DNA of 64,000 nt, from positions 1-64,000 of the forward strand of contig NZ_JRQQ01000009.1 in assembly GCF_001625325.1 (NCBI RefSeq), written 5' to 3'. Of the stretch, positions 17,103 through 29,445 are shown piece after piece; positions within the stretch are counted from its first letter, which is position 1, and each line of letters opens with the position of its first letter. Both the position numbers and the translations under genes were made by a program. The DNA comes from Croceicoccus estronivorus (GTDB taxonomy: Bacteria; Pseudomonadota; Alphaproteobacteria; Sphingomonadales; Sphingomonadaceae). The notes beneath the pieces were generated by a model, which was not told where the DNA came from, did not search any database, and was given only the letters and a program-made list of their open reading frames with translations.

Positions 17103-18206
17103 ATGGGCTACGAACCGGCACTTGCCTCTTCGGGTCCGGCCCGGCGGGTTTCAAATACGATCAGACTGATGGTGGTCGATGATTCGATTATCGCACGCAC
17201 GGTCTATTCCCGCATCATAGAGAACGAGAGAGACCTTGAACTGGTGGCCGTCGCCGGCACTGCGGAGCAGGCATTGGGGATGCTTGCCACTGTCAAAGTC
17301 GATGTGATCCTGCTCGACCTCGAAATGCCGGGAATGGGCGGTTTCGAGGCTTTGCCCCGCATGATCGAGATAGCGCAGGGCGCGCAGGTTCTGGTGGTAT
17401 CGTCACTGACGCGCGATGGGGCGCATCATACGGTGCGCGCTCTTGCGCTTGGCGCGGCGGAAACCATGCCAAAGCCGCCGCCGGGAACGTTCGACCGGGA
17501 CTATCGCGCAGGACTGGTGGCAAAGATCCGCGGCCTGGGGCGAACCGCGCGTTGGGGGCAGCGGCCCCCGCTCCTTGCCGGTCGTCCGCCGCCAGTGCTC
17601 CGCCGTGGCTCGGACAAGCAGGCCAGGGTCCTGGCAATCGGGGCTTCCACCGGTGGCATTCCTGCCCTTGACCGTCTTTTCGCCAGACTTCCTGAACGGC
17701 TTGGCGTTCCCATTCTCGTGACCCAGCATCTGCCGGCTTCGTTCATGGCCGTCCTCGCACGCCAGCTCGAAGCCGTTTCCGGTCGTCCTGCCCTGCTGGC
17801 TCAGGCTGGTCTGGAGCTTGCCCCAGACCAGATTGTGATCGCGTCGGGCGATGCGCACCTGACCGTGGTGGAGCGGGCCGGTCGCTATCTGGTCCGGCTC
17901 GACCGCAATCCGGTGCCGAGCGGTTGCTGCCCATCGCTCGATCCCATGTTCGCTTCGCTGGCGGAGGTGTTCGGCCCTCATTCGCTCGGTGTCGTATTGT
18001 CCGGCATGGGGAGGGACGGAACCGCGGGAGCGAAGGATATTGTCGAGGCGGGGGGAACCATTCTGGTGCAGGACGAGGCCAGTTGCGCGGTGTGGGGTAT
18101 GCCCGGGGCAGTGGCGACGGCGGGCCTGGCGTCCGCGATCATGCCGCCGGAACAACTGGCAGGCCGGATCGTCGCCGGGACGGGAGGCCGTGCGCAGTGG
18201 AATTGA
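17103..18206 (+). CDS. cheB: Chemoreceptor glutamate methylesterase CheB
   Basis: A 367-residue two-domain protein that removes methyl groups from receptor glutamates for adaptation. The receiver domain has its acceptor at Asp72 (LLDLEMPGMGG). The esterase domain carries the catalytic triad Ser182 (IGASTGGIPAL), His209 (VTQHLPASF) and Asp305 (GMGRDGTAGA), and ends with the usual DEASCAVWGMPGAV. The N terminus has about 20 residues before the receiver. Its last ten bases overlap the GTG start of cheR, the opposing methyltransferase. Confidence 0.94.
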   Translation: MGYEPALASSGPARRVSNTIRLMVVDDSIIARTVYSRIIENERDLELVAVAGTAEQALGMLATVKVDVILLDLEMPGMGGFEALPRMIEIAQGAQVLVVSSLTRDGAHHTVRALALGAAETMPKPPPGTFDRDYRAGLVAKIRGLGRTARWGQRPPLLAGRPPPVLRRGSDKQARVLAIGASTGGIPALDRLFARLPERLGVPILVTQHLPASFMAVLARQLEAVSGRPALLAQAGLELAPDQIVIASGDAHLTVVERAGRYLVRLDRNPVPSGCCPSLDPMFASLAEVFGPHSLGVVLSGMGRDGTAGAKDIVEAGGTILVQDEASCAVWGMPGAVATAGLASAIMPPEQLAGRIVAGTGGRAQWN

Positions 18207-19060
18207 ACGGTACGGCCGTCGATGCGGTTTCACGGCTGGTGGAATTGCATACGGGCCAGCAATTCGGCAGCAATCGCCGCTGGCGCATCCGTTCGGCTCT
18301 CGCGAGCCTGTTGCGTGATCGGGGCATCGTTTCGAGCGAGAATTTCGCCTTGCGCCTTACGCATGATGCGGAACTGGTGCGGGATGTGGTCGATGCGCTG
18401 CTGAACAACGAAACCTATTTCTTTCGCGATCGCATGGTGTTCGATCAACTCGCAGAGCAGGTTCTGCCGGCATTGGGCCGGCGAAACAGGCGCACTCGCC
18501 GCCTCTCGGTATGGTCGGCGGGATGCTCGACCGGGCAGGAGGTACTGTCTCTCGGCATGGTGCTTGCAGATCGCAAGGCCCATTGGTCGGGCTGGGCTGT
18601 CGACATCCTGGGGACCGACGTATCGGCCACGGCGGTCGCTGCCGCACGTGAGGGAATCTATTCGCAATTCGAGATTCAACGCGGACTGGGCATAGGCGAA
18701 ATGCTGTCCTTCTTCGAGGAACGGACGGATGGCTGGCAAGCGTCGGATTCCCTGCGCGCCATGGCTCGCTACACCACGCACAACGTGCTGGATGGTCCCC
18801 CGGCAACGGAATGCTTCGACCTGATCCTGTGCCGCAATGTCCTGCTTTATTTCGACCAGGAAACGCGGTGCCGGGCATTGGCCAATCTCGCACGGGCACT
18901 GGCACCGGGCGGCTATCTGCTGCTGGGTAGCGGGGAAACCGTCATCGGGCAGACCGACCTGCTCGAAATTGACAGCGACAATCCCGGCTTTTTCCGACAC
19001 GCGGCAGCGACTGTCGCAGAGGCACCCGCGCGTGGCCGTTCATTGGCGAGCCGATCCTGA
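18197..19060 (+). CDS. cheR: Chemoreceptor glutamate methyltransferase CheR
   Basis: A 287-residue SAM-dependent methyltransferase that methylates receptor glutamates. The helical N domain includes ALLNNETYFFRDRMVF, the SAM site is LSVWSAGCSTGQEVLS, and FDLILCRNVLLYF is the family's motif near the active site. The start is GTG 18197 with GGGAGG eight bases upstream, inside the end of cheB; longer in-frame starts would run far into cheB and lack family sequence. With cheB it makes a complete adaptation pair. Confidence 0.92.
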   Translation: MELNGTAVDAVSRLVELHTGQQFGSNRRWRIRSALASLLRDRGIVSSENFALRLTHDAELVRDVVDALLNNETYFFRDRMVFDQLAEQVLPALGRRNRRTRRLSVWSAGCSTGQEVLSLGMVLADRKAHWSGWAVDILGTDVSATAVAAAREGIYSQFEIQRGLGIGEMLSFFEERTDGWQASDSLRAMARYTTHNVLDGPPATECFDLILCRNVLLYFDQETRCRALANLARALAPGGYLLLGSGETVIGQTDLLEIDSDNPGFFRHAAATVAEAPARGRSLASRS

Positions 19061-19197
19061 TCTGTCCTGTTACATTCGCCGCCGACAGGTTCCGCCAACT
19101 GCGAGAGATCAGGGTAAATGGACGATTAAACCTTGTTTAATCCGTTTCGGTTAATCCCCAGTCTGTTTCCGCAGGCCTTGGGGATTGGGGGTAGTCA

Positions 19198-20607
19198 GTG
19201 CAGGACGAACGCGAGAATCTCGCTCTGAGGGGCAGGCCCCGGCTGCTTCATCGCACCGTGTTCATGACCTCGCTTGCCGTTGGGCTGGTCGGATTGGCTT
19301 TCCTGCTGGCGTTCTGGGCCTACACCCGCCTTGGTGTGGTCCTCGACCGCAGGGGCGGGTTCGATGATCCGAAGGCGCTGCTGCACGATCTGAGCGGTGT
19401 GCAAACCCTGCTGGCCATGACTGTAGGGGTGATGCTGCTCGAACTGATCTACACGGTTTATGCGGCTATAGTCGTGAAACAGGCCAATGTCGTTCCGCTG
19501 CAGCAGTTAGCCGATGTGACCTCTCGTCTGGCGGATGGGGAACTGGATATTCATGTGCCCGGCGCAGAACGCAACGACGAGATCGGCGATATCGCCCGGG
19601 CGACAGTCAAGATCAAGAAAGCCGCCAATATCCTCGCCCGTATGCGCAGGGAGGCGGAAGAGGCTGCGGAAAAGGAACGCAGCCTGAAGGCGGAACTGAT
19701 CACCCAGCGGGAGGAATCGCGGCAGAGGAAACTGGCGCTGCTGCGCGAGATGACCGGCAGCTTCGAACATTCGGTGGCCGAAGTCGCGATGGGCGTGGCC
19801 GATGCATCCAGCCAGCTGCAGGTGACCGCCAGTTCCATGGCCGATGCGGCCGATCAGGCATCCCGGCAGACGACCGAAGTCTCGCTGCGTCTTGGCGAGG
19901 CATCGTCCGGCGTCACTGCGGCAGCGGCGGCAAGCGACGAATTCGCCATGTCCATCGGCGAGATCAGCCGCCAGGCATCGACTTCGGCCGAACTGGCGCG
20001 CGAGGCGACGCATGCCGCATCGCAGGCCGATCAGACGATTTCGGCACTGTCGGCATCGGCCGTGCAAGTCGGCAAGATCGTGGAACTGATCTGGAGCATT
20101 GCCCAGCGGACCAACCTGCTGGCGCTCAACGCGTCAATCGAGGCGGCGCGTGGCGGTGAGGCAGGACGCGGCTTTGCCGTTGTCGCGGCGGAAGTGAAGG
20201 ATCTCGCAACGCAAACCGGCAAGGCGACCGAGGATGTCGCGGAACAGATTCGCACGATTCAGGAAACAACCACGGCAAGCGTGGATACCCTGCGTGCGAT
20301 TGCGGAACAGATCAGGCAGCTTGAAACGACGTCCGTCTCCATTGCGGCGGCAGTGGACCAGCAATCGATCGCCGGCCAGGATCTGGCGCGTAGCATCGAT
20401 CTGGCGGCGCGCAGCACGGAGGAAGTGTCCGCCAACATCGTGAACGTTCGTGAAACATCGCTGGCGACCGGGTCCGCCGCATCGCAGGTATTGTCGTCTT
20501 CGACCGATCTGGAACGGCAGGCGACCGTGCTGCGGCAGACGATCGAGCAGTTCCGGGCCCATGCCGACTTGCTGGTGAAGGAAACAGAAGCTCGCGCGGC
20601 CGCATAA
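19198..20607 (+). CDS. Methyl-accepting chemotaxis protein with a minimal periplasmic loop
   Basis: A 469-residue chemoreceptor. Membrane segments are at about 21-42 and 68-92, leaving only some 25 residues outside, too few for a ligand-binding domain. A HAMP domain follows (93-145), then a long coiled coil with the signalling tip [20 protein letters not shown], which contacts CheA/CheW. No C-terminal CheR-docking pentapeptide is seen. The start is GTG 19198 after a G-rich stretch; ATG 19264 would cut into the first membrane segment. It ends the che operon, about 140 bases after cheR in an AT-richer gap that could hold its own promoter. It may sense membrane state, energy level or a partner protein rather than a soluble ligand. 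Confidence 0.9.
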   Translation: MQDERENLALRGRPRLLHRTVFMTSLAVGLVGLAFLLAFWAYTRLGVVLDRRGGFDDPKALLHDLSGVQTLLAMTVGVMLLELIYTVYAAIVVKQANVVPLQQLADVTSRLADGELDIHVPGAERNDEIGDIARATVKIKKAANILARMRREAEEAAEKERSLKAELITQREESRQRKLALLREMTGSFEHSVAEVAMGVADASSQLQVTASSMADAADQASRQTTEVSLRLGEASSGVTAAAAASDEFAMSIGEISRQASTSAELAREATHAASQADQTISALSASAVQVGKIVELIWSIAQRTNLLALNASIEAARGGEAGRGFAVVAAEVKDLATQTGKATEDVAEQIRTIQETTTASVDTLRAIAEQIRQLETTSVSIAAAVDQQSIAGQDLARSIDLAARSTEEVSANIVNVRETSLATGSAASQVLSSSTDLERQATVLRQTIEQFRAHADLLVKETEARAAA

Positions 20608-20739
20608 GCGTTTCCCGACGGTGGCGGGATTGGCTGGCAGCTCAAGCGCGGAGGCTGCGTTTTATCCGGCGCGTGAGGCACGGTATTCCGCGTGAAATCT
20701 CTTGTTGCAGTGCAGCAATTTTGAGCGTCTAATGCCGCG

Positions 20740-23700
20740 ATGATCCGCGCCAGCCTGTATCATCTCACCCGATACCATTACGATCGCCCGGTGCAACTCG
20801 GGCCCCAGGTCGTGAGGTTGCGTCCCGCCCCGCATAGTAGGACGAAGGTCCCCAATTATGCGCTCAAGATCGAGCCGCCGGGGCATTTCCTCAACTGGCA
20901 GCAGGACCCGCACGGCAACTGGCTGGCGCGCATCGTGTTCCCCGAACGGGTGGATCGTTTCTCGATCGAAGTGGACCTGATCGCGGATCTCGACATCATC
21001 AATCCGTTCGACTTCTTCGTGGAAGAAGGGGCGGAAGAAGTTCCCTTCACATATGACGAGGTGCAGCGGGAAGACCTCGCCGCTTATTTCGAACCCGCGC
21101 CCAGCGGCCCGCTGGTCGATGCGCTGGTTGCGGAATTCGCGCAGTTTCGCGGGCGGACAATCGACTTCCTTGTGCATGTGAACCAGATGCTGGAACAGCG
21201 CATCGGCTATGTCGTGCGAATGGAGCCCGGTGTCCAGGCGCCAGAGGAAACGCTGGAACTCGGGACCGGGTCATGCCGCGACAGCGGCTGGCTGCTGGTC
21301 AATGTCTTGCGTCGGCTGGGATATGCGGCGCGCTTCGTTTCCGGCTATCTCATCCAGATGAAGGCCGACGTGGAGCCGGTGGATGGGCCTAAGGGGCCGG
21401 AAGCCGATTTCACCGACCTGCATGCCTGGGCCGAAGTCTATGTTCCCGGTGCGGGCTGGATCGGGCTTGACCCCACATCGGGTCTGTTCGCGGGCGAGGG
21501 ACACATTCCGCTGGCCGCAACACCTCACTACCGTTCCGCCGCGCCGATTTCCGGTGTGGCCGAACCGGCGGAAGTGGATTTTCATTTCGAAATGAACGTG
21601 GCCCGCATGGCGGAGGCCGTGCGGATTACCAAGCCTTTCACCGATACCCGGTGGGAAGCGTTGCTGGCGCTGGGCGACAAGGTCGACGCCGATCTTGTGG
21701 CGCAGGACGTGCGGCTGACCATGGGCGGTGAGCCGACCTTCGTTGCCGCCGGCGATCCGGAAGCACCGGAATGGAACGGGGAAGCGGTCGGTCCGACCAA
21801 GGCGCTGTATGCCGACAAGCTGATCCGCAAGCTGGGCGATTGCTTTGCGCCCGGTGCCCTGCTGCATCATGGTCAGGGAAAGTGGTATCCGGGTGAAAGC
21901 CTGCCACGGTGGGGCTTCTCCTTGTACTGGCGGGCCGATGGCAAGCCCTTGTGGCGCGATCCGGCCCTGATTGCGTCCGATCAGCAGGAAGGCTGCGAGG
22001 AAGCCAAGGCGGAAGATCGTGTTCTCAGCGCCGAAGATGCCGGGTCTTTTCTGGCCGAGGCGGCACGGGGTCTCGGGCTCGAAGGCGACTTCGTAAAACC
22101 CGTTTTTGAAGATCCCGAAAAGTGGATCGAACGCGAAGGGGAATTGCCGGTCAACGTCACACCGGGCGATCCCAAAATCGACGATCCGGAAGAGCGGGCC
22201 CGGATCGTGCGCACCTTTGCGCGGGGGCTTTCGCAGCCGGTCGGTTTCGTCCTGCCGGTGCAGCGATGGAATGCAGCCCCGGCGAAAGCGTCGCGCTGGA
22301 AGAGCGAGCAGTGGTCCGTAAGAACCGGAGTATTGTTTGCGGTGCCGGGTGACAGCTCTCTCGGCTATCGCCTGCCGCTCGGATCGCTGCCTTACGTATC
22401 GAAGTCCGACTACCCCTATATCCACCCGCGCGTCACTACCGACCCGCAGGCGCCATTGGCCGATTATCGGGAACAACGCGTTGCTGCCGGGCGGGACGAC
22501 CGCGAAGTGGAAACGCCCGCCGGCCAGCGGATGGAACGCGTGGCAACCGAAGGGGCGCAGCAGGAACGGGTCGAACAGGAAATAATCGAAGGTGCCGTGC
22601 GTACCGCGATTACGGTGGAATCGCGCGGATCGTACCTGTCGGTGTTCATCCCTCCGGTCGAGGCGCTGGAAGACTTTCTCGAACTGGTGGCCGAGATCGA
22701 GGCGACGGCGGAAAAGCTGGGCATGCCGGTCAGAGTGGAAGGTTATCCCCCGCCGCCCGATCCGCGTATCAATGTTCTGAAAGTCACGCCCGATCCCGGC
22801 GTGATCGAAGTGAACATCCACCCGGCGAAGGATTGGCCGCAACTGGTGGACATCACCACCCGGCTTTACGATGCAGCGCGCGAATGCGGGCTGACGGCGG
22901 ACAAGTTCATGGTCGATGGCCGCTCCATCGGCACAGGCGGCGGCAATCACATCGTGCTGGGCGGGGCGAGCCTGACCGAAAGCCCGTTCGTCCGCCGCCC
23001 CGATCTGCTGAAGAGCTTCGTGCTCTATTGGCAACGCCATCCATCGCTCAGCTATCTCTTCTCCGGCCTGTTCATCGGCCCGACCAGCCAGGCGCCGCGG
23101 TTCGACGAGGCGCGGCATGACAGTCTCTATGAACTGGAAATCGCGCTCGATCAGGTACCGGGGCCGGACGAGCCGCCCAGATTCCCGTGGATCAGCGATC
23201 TGCTGTTCCGCAACTTGCTGGTCGATGTGACCGGCAACACCCATCGCAGCGAAATCTGCATCGACAAGCTCTATTCGCCCGACGGGCCGACAGGGCGGCT
23301 TGGCCTGGTCGAATTCCGCGGGTTCGAGATGCCGCCGGATGCGAAGATGAGCGTTGCCCAGCAATTGCTGTTGCGGGCGATGACGGCATGGTTCTGGCGC
23401 GAACCGCAATCGGGTGGTCTTGTCCGTTGGGGCACTTCGTTGCACGACCGCTTTCTCCTGCCGCATTTCGTATGGGCGGATTTTCTCGACGTGCTGGCCG
23501 ACTTGCGCGAGGCGGGCTACGATTTCGATCCCCAGTGGTTCGAGGCGCAGCGCCAGTTCCGTTTTCCGGTCCATGGAGAGATCGAGGCAGGCGGGGTCTC
23601 GCTGGAGATATCTCATGCGCTGGAACCGTGGAACGTGCTGGGCGAAACAGGGGCCATCGGCGGTACGGTCCGGTATGTCGACAGTTCGACCGAGCGGCTT

Positions 23701-24114
23701 CAGGTCCGCGCGCGCGGGCTGGTTCCGGGGCGTCACATCGTTGCCTGCAACGGCCGCCGGGTACCATTGCATCCCACCGGCATGCAGGGCGAAGGCGTGG
23801 GCGGGGTCCGTTACAAGGCATGGTCGCCCGCCACTTGCCTGCATCCCTTGCTGGATGCCGATCCGCCGCTGACTTTCGATGTGCTGGACACTTGGAACGG
23901 CCGCTCGCTGGGGGGCTGCGTCTATCATGTGGCGCATCCGGGCGGGCGGGCCTATGATGATGTGCCCGTCAATGGCTACGAAGCGGAATCGCGGCGCAAG
24001 GCACGGTTCCAGAGCCACGGCCATACGCCGGGCAAGGTGGAAATGCCGCCGATCGAACAAGGGGGGGACTTTCCGATGACATTGGACCTGCGCCGCCCGG
24101 TCAGGCCTGGATGA
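20740..24114 (+). CDS. Transglutaminase-like / DUF2126 (putative amidoligase) fusion protein
   Basis: A very large protein (1124 residues) of two parts. Residues 1-290 are a bacterial transglutaminase-like cysteine peptidase fold with an N-terminal Ig-like domain ([20 protein letters not shown]), Cys179 in [13 protein letters not shown], His in [14 protein letters not shown] and Asp in GLDPTSGL. The rest is DUF2126 (COG4196), beginning near residue 325 ([13 protein letters not shown]). DUF2126 has been proposed in the literature to be an amidoligase. The neighbours, an ATP-grasp/alpha-E protein and a second transglutaminase, overlap by four bases each and form the conserved operon predicted to make or attach a small peptide. 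No function is proven. The protein has no signal peptide, so it is probably cytoplasmic. Confidence 0.88.
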   Translation: MIRASLYHLTRYHYDRPVQLGPQVVRLRPAPHSRTKVPNYALKIEPPGHFLNWQQDPHGNWLARIVFPERVDRFSIEVDLIADLDIINPFDFFVEEGAEEVPFTYDEVQREDLAAYFEPAPSGPLVDALVAEFAQFRGRTIDFLVHVNQMLEQRIGYVVRMEPGVQAPEETLELGTGSCRDSGWLLVNVLRRLGYAARFVSGYLIQMKADVEPVDGPKGPEADFTDLHAWAEVYVPGAGWIGLDPTSGLFAGEGHIPLAATPHYRSAAPISGVAEPAEVDFHFEMNVARMAEAVRITKPFTDTRWEALLALGDKVDADLVAQDVRLTMGGEPTFVAAGDPEAPEWNGEAVGPTKALYADKLIRKLGDCFAPGALLHHGQGKWYPGESLPRWGFSLYWRADGKPLWRDPALIASDQQEGCEEAKAEDRVLSAEDAGSFLAEAARGLGLEGDFVKPVFEDPEKWIEREGELPVNVTPGDPKIDDPEERARIVRTFARGLSQPVGFVLPVQRWNAAPAKASRWKSEQWSVRTGVLFAVPGDSSLGYRLPLGSLPYVSKSDYPYIHPRVTTDPQAPLADYREQRVAAGRDDREVETPAGQRMERVATEGAQQERVEQEIIEGAVRTAITVESRGSYLSVFIPPVEALEDFLELVAEIEATAEKLGMPVRVEGYPPPPDPRINVLKVTPDPGVIEVNIHPAKDWPQLVDITTRLYDAARECGLTADKFMVDGRSIGTGGGNHIVLGGASLTESPFVRRPDLLKSFVLYWQRHPSLSYLFSGLFIGPTSQAPRFDEARHDSLYELEIALDQVPGPDEPPRFPWISDLLFRNLLVDVTGNTHRSEICIDKLYSPDGPTGRLGLVEFRGFEMPPDAKMSVAQQLLLRAMTAWFWREPQSGGLVRWGTSLHDRFLLPHFVWADFLDVLADLREAGYDFDPQWFEAQRQFRFPVHGEIEAGGVSLEISHALEPWNVLGETGAIGGTVRYVDSSTERLQVRARGLVPGRHIVACNGRRVPLHPTGMQGEGVGGVRYKAWSPATCLHPLLDADPPLTFDVLDTWNGRSLGGCVYHVAHPGGRAYDDVPVNGYEAESRRKARFQSHGHTPGKVEMPPIEQGGDFPMTLDLRRPVRPG

Positions 24115-26594
24115 ACACGGACGGTGGGATTGCGGATGCGGACCTGTTCGGCATGGCTCCGAACGCGTCTCCGCTTGCCTTCTATGCACCGGATGGTTCG
24201 CGTGGGGACATCTACGCCGACGCCCCGCCCAATGTGGCGGCCAAGTGGGATATTTTCGCCAGCGCCATCGCAGGCAGCAAGGGGATCGAGGATTACCTGC
24301 GCCGCCATGTCGAGGATCTGGGCCTTGGCTATCTGCTGACCGGTGAGGAGCAGGAACGGCCATGGCCGCTCAATCCCATGCCGGTGATTATCGGTGCGCA
24401 GGAGTGGCAGCGGCTGGAAGATGGACTGGTCCAGCGCGCCGACCTGCTCGAACGGGTCATTGCCGACATCTATGGGCCGCAGCAATTGGTTGCCGATGGG
24501 CACTTGCCCGCCGCAGCCGTAACCGGCAGCCGCGATTTTACGCGCAAGATGGTCGGCGTGCCGCCGTCCTCCGGGCATTTCCTGCATGTCTATTGCGTGG
24601 ATCTCGCGCGTGGCCCCACTGGCGAATGGCGGGTGCTGGCCGACCGTGTCCGCCTGCCTCTGGGTATCGGCTATGCGTTGGAAAACCGCATTGCGCTCAG
24701 TCGCGGCACGGGCAGCCTGCTTTCGGCCATCGGCGCGCGGCGGCTGGCTGATTTCTTCGACGCCATGCGCGGGGGGATCGCGGCGGCCTGTTCACGCGAA
24801 GATCCGCGTATCGCGCTGCTCACGCCGGGCCGTTTCAACCAGGCCTATCCCGAGCAGGCCCACCTTGCCCGCTATCTTGGTTTCGCTTTGGTCGAGGGGC
24901 GGGACCTGCTGGTGCAGGATTCGAAGCTGTTCGTCCGCACAATCGCCGGGCTGAAACGCGTCGATGCGCTCTGGCGCTGGATGAACGCGCGCAATCTCGA
25001 TCCGCTGGCGTTCGATTCCCGTTCGGAAATCGGGGTGCCGGATTTGTTTTCCGCCTGGGCTGAAGGCGGGTTGATTACCGCCAACTGGCCCGGTGCCGGG
25101 GTGATAGAGGCCCGCGCCATGTCGGCATTTCTACCGCGTCTGGCCGAAGTGCTGTTCGGGGAACCTCTGAAACTGCCCAATCTGTCGACGTGGTGGTGCG
25201 GGCAGGACTGGGAACGGCAGCATGTCGCGGAAAATCTCGATACCTTGATGATCAGCCCGGCATTTCGCGGTGCGGTGACCGGGCTGGAGGATGGGCGGAC
25301 CCGTCCGGGGGCGAGCTTTACCGGCCCGGCGCGAGAGGCTTTGCTGCAGGCGATGGAACGGCGTCCGATGGATTACACCGGGCAGGAAGTGATCCGCATC
25401 GGCACTACGCCATGCTGGGAAAAGGGGCACTTCGCGCCGCGCAGCTTCACGGTCAGGACTTTTCTCGCGCGTGACGAGAATGGGCATTGGTGCATGATGC
25501 CGGGTGGGCTGGTGCGTCTGTCGCAGGCAGGCGAACTGCGCACGCCGTTGATGAGCGAAGGCGATCTGTCGACGGATCTTTGCGTGGTCGACGATGCCCC
25601 CGGAGCGAAAGTCGCGACACCGCCGGCGCTCAGCCCGCCAGCCGTCCGCCGTGCGGCAAAGATCCTGCCCAGCCAGGCGGCGGATAACCTGTTCTGGCTC
25701 GGTCGCTACAGCGAACGGGTGCAAATGACCGCGCGAGTGGTGCGGGCCCTGCTCGCGGCGTCGAGCATGCAATCCGCCCAACAGGTCAGCGGCACGGTGC
25801 CGGACCGGCTGGCAGGGCTGCTGGCACGGTGGGGCGTGATAGAAACGACCGAAGGAACCGCAGAGGAGCTGGCTGCTGCCGCGCTGAGCGATGCGCAGCG
25901 CCCCGGTTCTGTTCCCGCGCTGATCGGCAATGTGCGGCAGATCGCCCGGTTGCTGCGCGACCGTCTGTTCATCGACAGCTGGCGGGTCATCAATCGGCCG
26001 ATGCCGGGCTTCGTGCCGCTGGACAGCGATTCCATGGCGGATGCGGCGGAACGCCTGATGGAACGTTTCGCCACGCTTTCGGGCATGACGGCAGAAAGCA
26101 TGAGCCGGACCCCGGCATGGAATTTCCTGGACATGGGAGTGCGGGTGGAGCGGGCTTCGCTGGCCTTGCAGGCGACGCTGGAAATGGTCCCCGGCCATGC
26201 CAGCGGCGATGATCTCACGGCCTTGCTCGATCTGTTCGACTGCCACTACCTCTATCGCAACCGCTACCTTGCCATTCCCTTCATTCCCCCAGTGCTGGAC
26301 ATGGTGCTGCTAGATCCGGACCAGCCGCGTGGCCTGGCGTTTCAGGTTCGGCAACTGGCCAGCCATATCGCTACCTTGCCGACCCTGCGGGCCGATGGAA
26401 TGCCGGAGCCGCCGATGCGGGCCGTTCGCCGCATGGAGATGCGGATTGCCGCGCTCGATGCCGATGCGGTCGATCATGCTACGCTGGAAGAGCTGTTGCA
26501 GGAGGTGCTCGCCCTCTCCGACGCAATCACGCAGCGTTATTTCCTGCAACGGGAACCACAGGCGGGCAGGGCGGACAAGCCATCCATCCAATGA
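24111..26594 (+). CDS. Circularly permuted ATP-grasp protein with C-terminal alpha-E domain
   Basis: An 827-residue cytoplasmic protein. Residues 1-500 match the circularly permuted type-2 ATP-grasp family (DUF404/DUF407): [17 protein letters not shown], the segment [33 protein letters not shown] and [17 protein letters not shown]. From about residue 515 ([20 protein letters not shown]) to the end is the all-helical alpha-E domain (DUF403). ATP-grasp enzymes join a carboxylate to an amine using ATP; here the target is unknown. Overlap by ATGA on both sides ties it to the DUF2126 and transglutaminase genes. Many genomes encode the two domains as separate proteins; here they are fused. Confidence 0.9.
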   Translation: MNTDGGIADADLFGMAPNASPLAFYAPDGSRGDIYADAPPNVAAKWDIFASAIAGSKGIEDYLRRHVEDLGLGYLLTGEEQERPWPLNPMPVIIGAQEWQRLEDGLVQRADLLERVIADIYGPQQLVADGHLPAAAVTGSRDFTRKMVGVPPSSGHFLHVYCVDLARGPTGEWRVLADRVRLPLGIGYALENRIALSRGTGSLLSAIGARRLADFFDAMRGGIAAACSREDPRIALLTPGRFNQAYPEQAHLARYLGFALVEGRDLLVQDSKLFVRTIAGLKRVDALWRWMNARNLDPLAFDSRSEIGVPDLFSAWAEGGLITANWPGAGVIEARAMSAFLPRLAEVLFGEPLKLPNLSTWWCGQDWERQHVAENLDTLMISPAFRGAVTGLEDGRTRPGASFTGPAREALLQAMERRPMDYTGQEVIRIGTTPCWEKGHFAPRSFTVRTFLARDENGHWCMMPGGLVRLSQAGELRTPLMSEGDLSTDLCVVDDAPGAKVATPPALSPPAVRRAAKILPSQAADNLFWLGRYSERVQMTARVVRALLAASSMQSAQQVSGTVPDRLAGLLARWGVIETTEGTAEELAAAALSDAQRPGSVPALIGNVRQIARLLRDRLFIDSWRVINRPMPGFVPLDSDSMADAAERLMERFATLSGMTAESMSRTPAWNFLDMGVRVERASLALQATLEMVPGHASGDDLTALLDLFDCHYLYRNRYLAIPFIPPVLDMVLLDPDQPRGLAFQVRQLASHIATLPTLRADGMPEPPMRAVRRMEMRIAALDADAVDHATLEELLQEVLALSDAITQRYFLQREPQAGRADKPSIQ

Positions 26595-27475
26595 TCTATC
26601 ATGTCAGCCATACTTCGCGGGTGACGTATGGCGCGCCGGTTGATCTGGCGCGCTTTGCCATCCGTCTCAAGCCTGCGGCATGGCCGGGACAGGCCCTGCG
26701 GGATTACCGGATGGTCGTTTCGCCGCAGCCAGCGCGCCTGACGGAAGGGTTCGGCCCCTTTCACGTCAACAGCACGCTGGTTTCCTTCGATGCGCCACTG
26801 GAAGAGCTGGTGGTGACGAGCGAGTTTCGGATGGAAGTCTGGCCGCTGGCCATACCGGAGGATGACGGGACCACCCTTGCCCAAGTTCGCGCGGCTGCCT
26901 TGCAGGTGGGCGAACTTGGCGATTTCGCCCCGGCACAGTTTCTGTTCGGTTCGCGCATTGTCGTAATCGAGCCCGAAATCTGCGCATGGGCCGCGCCGAT
27001 GTTGGCTGATGACCAGTCAGGCATCCTGGGTGCGATCAAGGCGCTCTGCGCGGAAATCTATCGCTCGTTCGCTTACACGCCGGGTGTGACGGCCAGCGAT
27101 ACTCCGCCGGTCGATGCGTTTCGTGCGCGGCATGGCGTATGTCAGGACTTCGCCCATGTCATGATCGCTGCCCTGCGCGCCTATGGCATCCCCGCAGCCT
27201 ACGTCAGCGGCTATCTGAGGACGGAGCCTCCGCCCGGCCAGCCCCGGCTGGTTGGGGCGGATGCGATGCATGCGTGGGTCGATGTCTGGTGCGGTCCCTC
27301 GATCGGCTGGGTAGCGATCGATCCGACCAATGACCGGCCTGCCGGCGAAGATTACGTCACCATCGGCATGGGCCGCGACTATGCCGATGTCGCCCCGGTC
27401 GATGGCGTGTTCGTCGGATCTCCCGCGCATGAGATGACCACCGCCGTCGATGTCATCCCGGAAGGGGAAGTCTAG
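26591..27475 (+). CDS. Transglutaminase-like domain protein
   Basis: A 294-residue protein with the bacterial transglutaminase N domain (1-90, YHVSHTSRVTYGAPV) and the papain-like core. The catalytic residues are Cys184 in HGVCQDFAHVMIAALR, His in DAMHAWVDVW and Asp in AIDPTNDRP. Bacterial members may act as peptidases or amidotransferases. It is the third gene of the DUF2126/ATP-grasp operon, starting on the ATGA overlap. In several genomes a proteasome-like peptidase gene follows; here the next gene is the convergent pgm, only three bases away, so that component is missing at this locus. Confidence 0.9.
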   Translation: MIYHVSHTSRVTYGAPVDLARFAIRLKPAAWPGQALRDYRMVVSPQPARLTEGFGPFHVNSTLVSFDAPLEELVVTSEFRMEVWPLAIPEDDGTTLAQVRAAALQVGELGDFAPAQFLFGSRIVVIEPEICAWAAPMLADDQSGILGAIKALCAEIYRSFAYTPGVTASDTPPVDAFRARHGVCQDFAHVMIAALRAYGIPAAYVSGYLRTEPPPGQPRLVGADAMHAWVDVWCGPSIGWVAIDPTNDRPAGEDYVTIGMGRDYADVAPVDGVFVGSPAHEMTTAVDVIPEGEV

Positions 27476-27478
27476 ATT

Positions 27479-29185
<1,707 letters not shown>

Positions 29186-29205
29186 TCACTATGCCAGAAG
29201 GGTGA

Positions 29206-29292
29206 TGGTGCGGTCGAGAAGACTCGAACTTCCACGGGCTTTCGCCCACAACGACCTCAACGTTGCGCGTCTACCAGTTCCGCCACGACCGC
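29206..29292 (-). tRNA. tRNA-Leu (anticodon GAG)
   Basis: On the reverse strand, an 87-base cloverleaf with the long variable arm of a class II tRNA. The acceptor stem GCGGTCG pairs with CGACCGC, followed by discriminator A and an encoded CCA. The anticodon stem CAACG/CGTTG carries the loop TTGAGGT, giving anticodon GAG for CTC/CTT leucine codons. The T arm contains GTTCGAGTC. It lies between pgm and the DUF3426 gene and shows no sign of an integrated element. Confidence 0.95.
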
Positions 29293-29445
29293 ACAATCGA
29301 CAAGGGCCCCGGATGGGGCCCCGCAGGGTAGGAGCGGGCCCTTAGCAAAGGGCTCTGCACCCTGCAAGCGCCCTCGTATCATCTGGCCAAGATTTCAGAT
29401 TTATCGGGGCGCAACCAGTGGCATGGCCCCGCAAGCTATCGTGTG

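Noticed and set aside
21271-24363. A 1030-codon open frame on the reverse strand opposite the DUF2126 gene
   Set aside because: It has no recognisable domain or motif, and the forward frame is a full, well-conserved protein in an overlapping operon. Long antisense frames are expected in GC-rich DNA with strong codon bias.
29304-29321. 7-bp hairpin GGGCCCC/GGGGCCC between tRNA-Leu and the DUF3426 gene
   Set aside because: It could end the DUF3426 transcript, but the stem is short and no U-run follows, so it was not called as a terminator.
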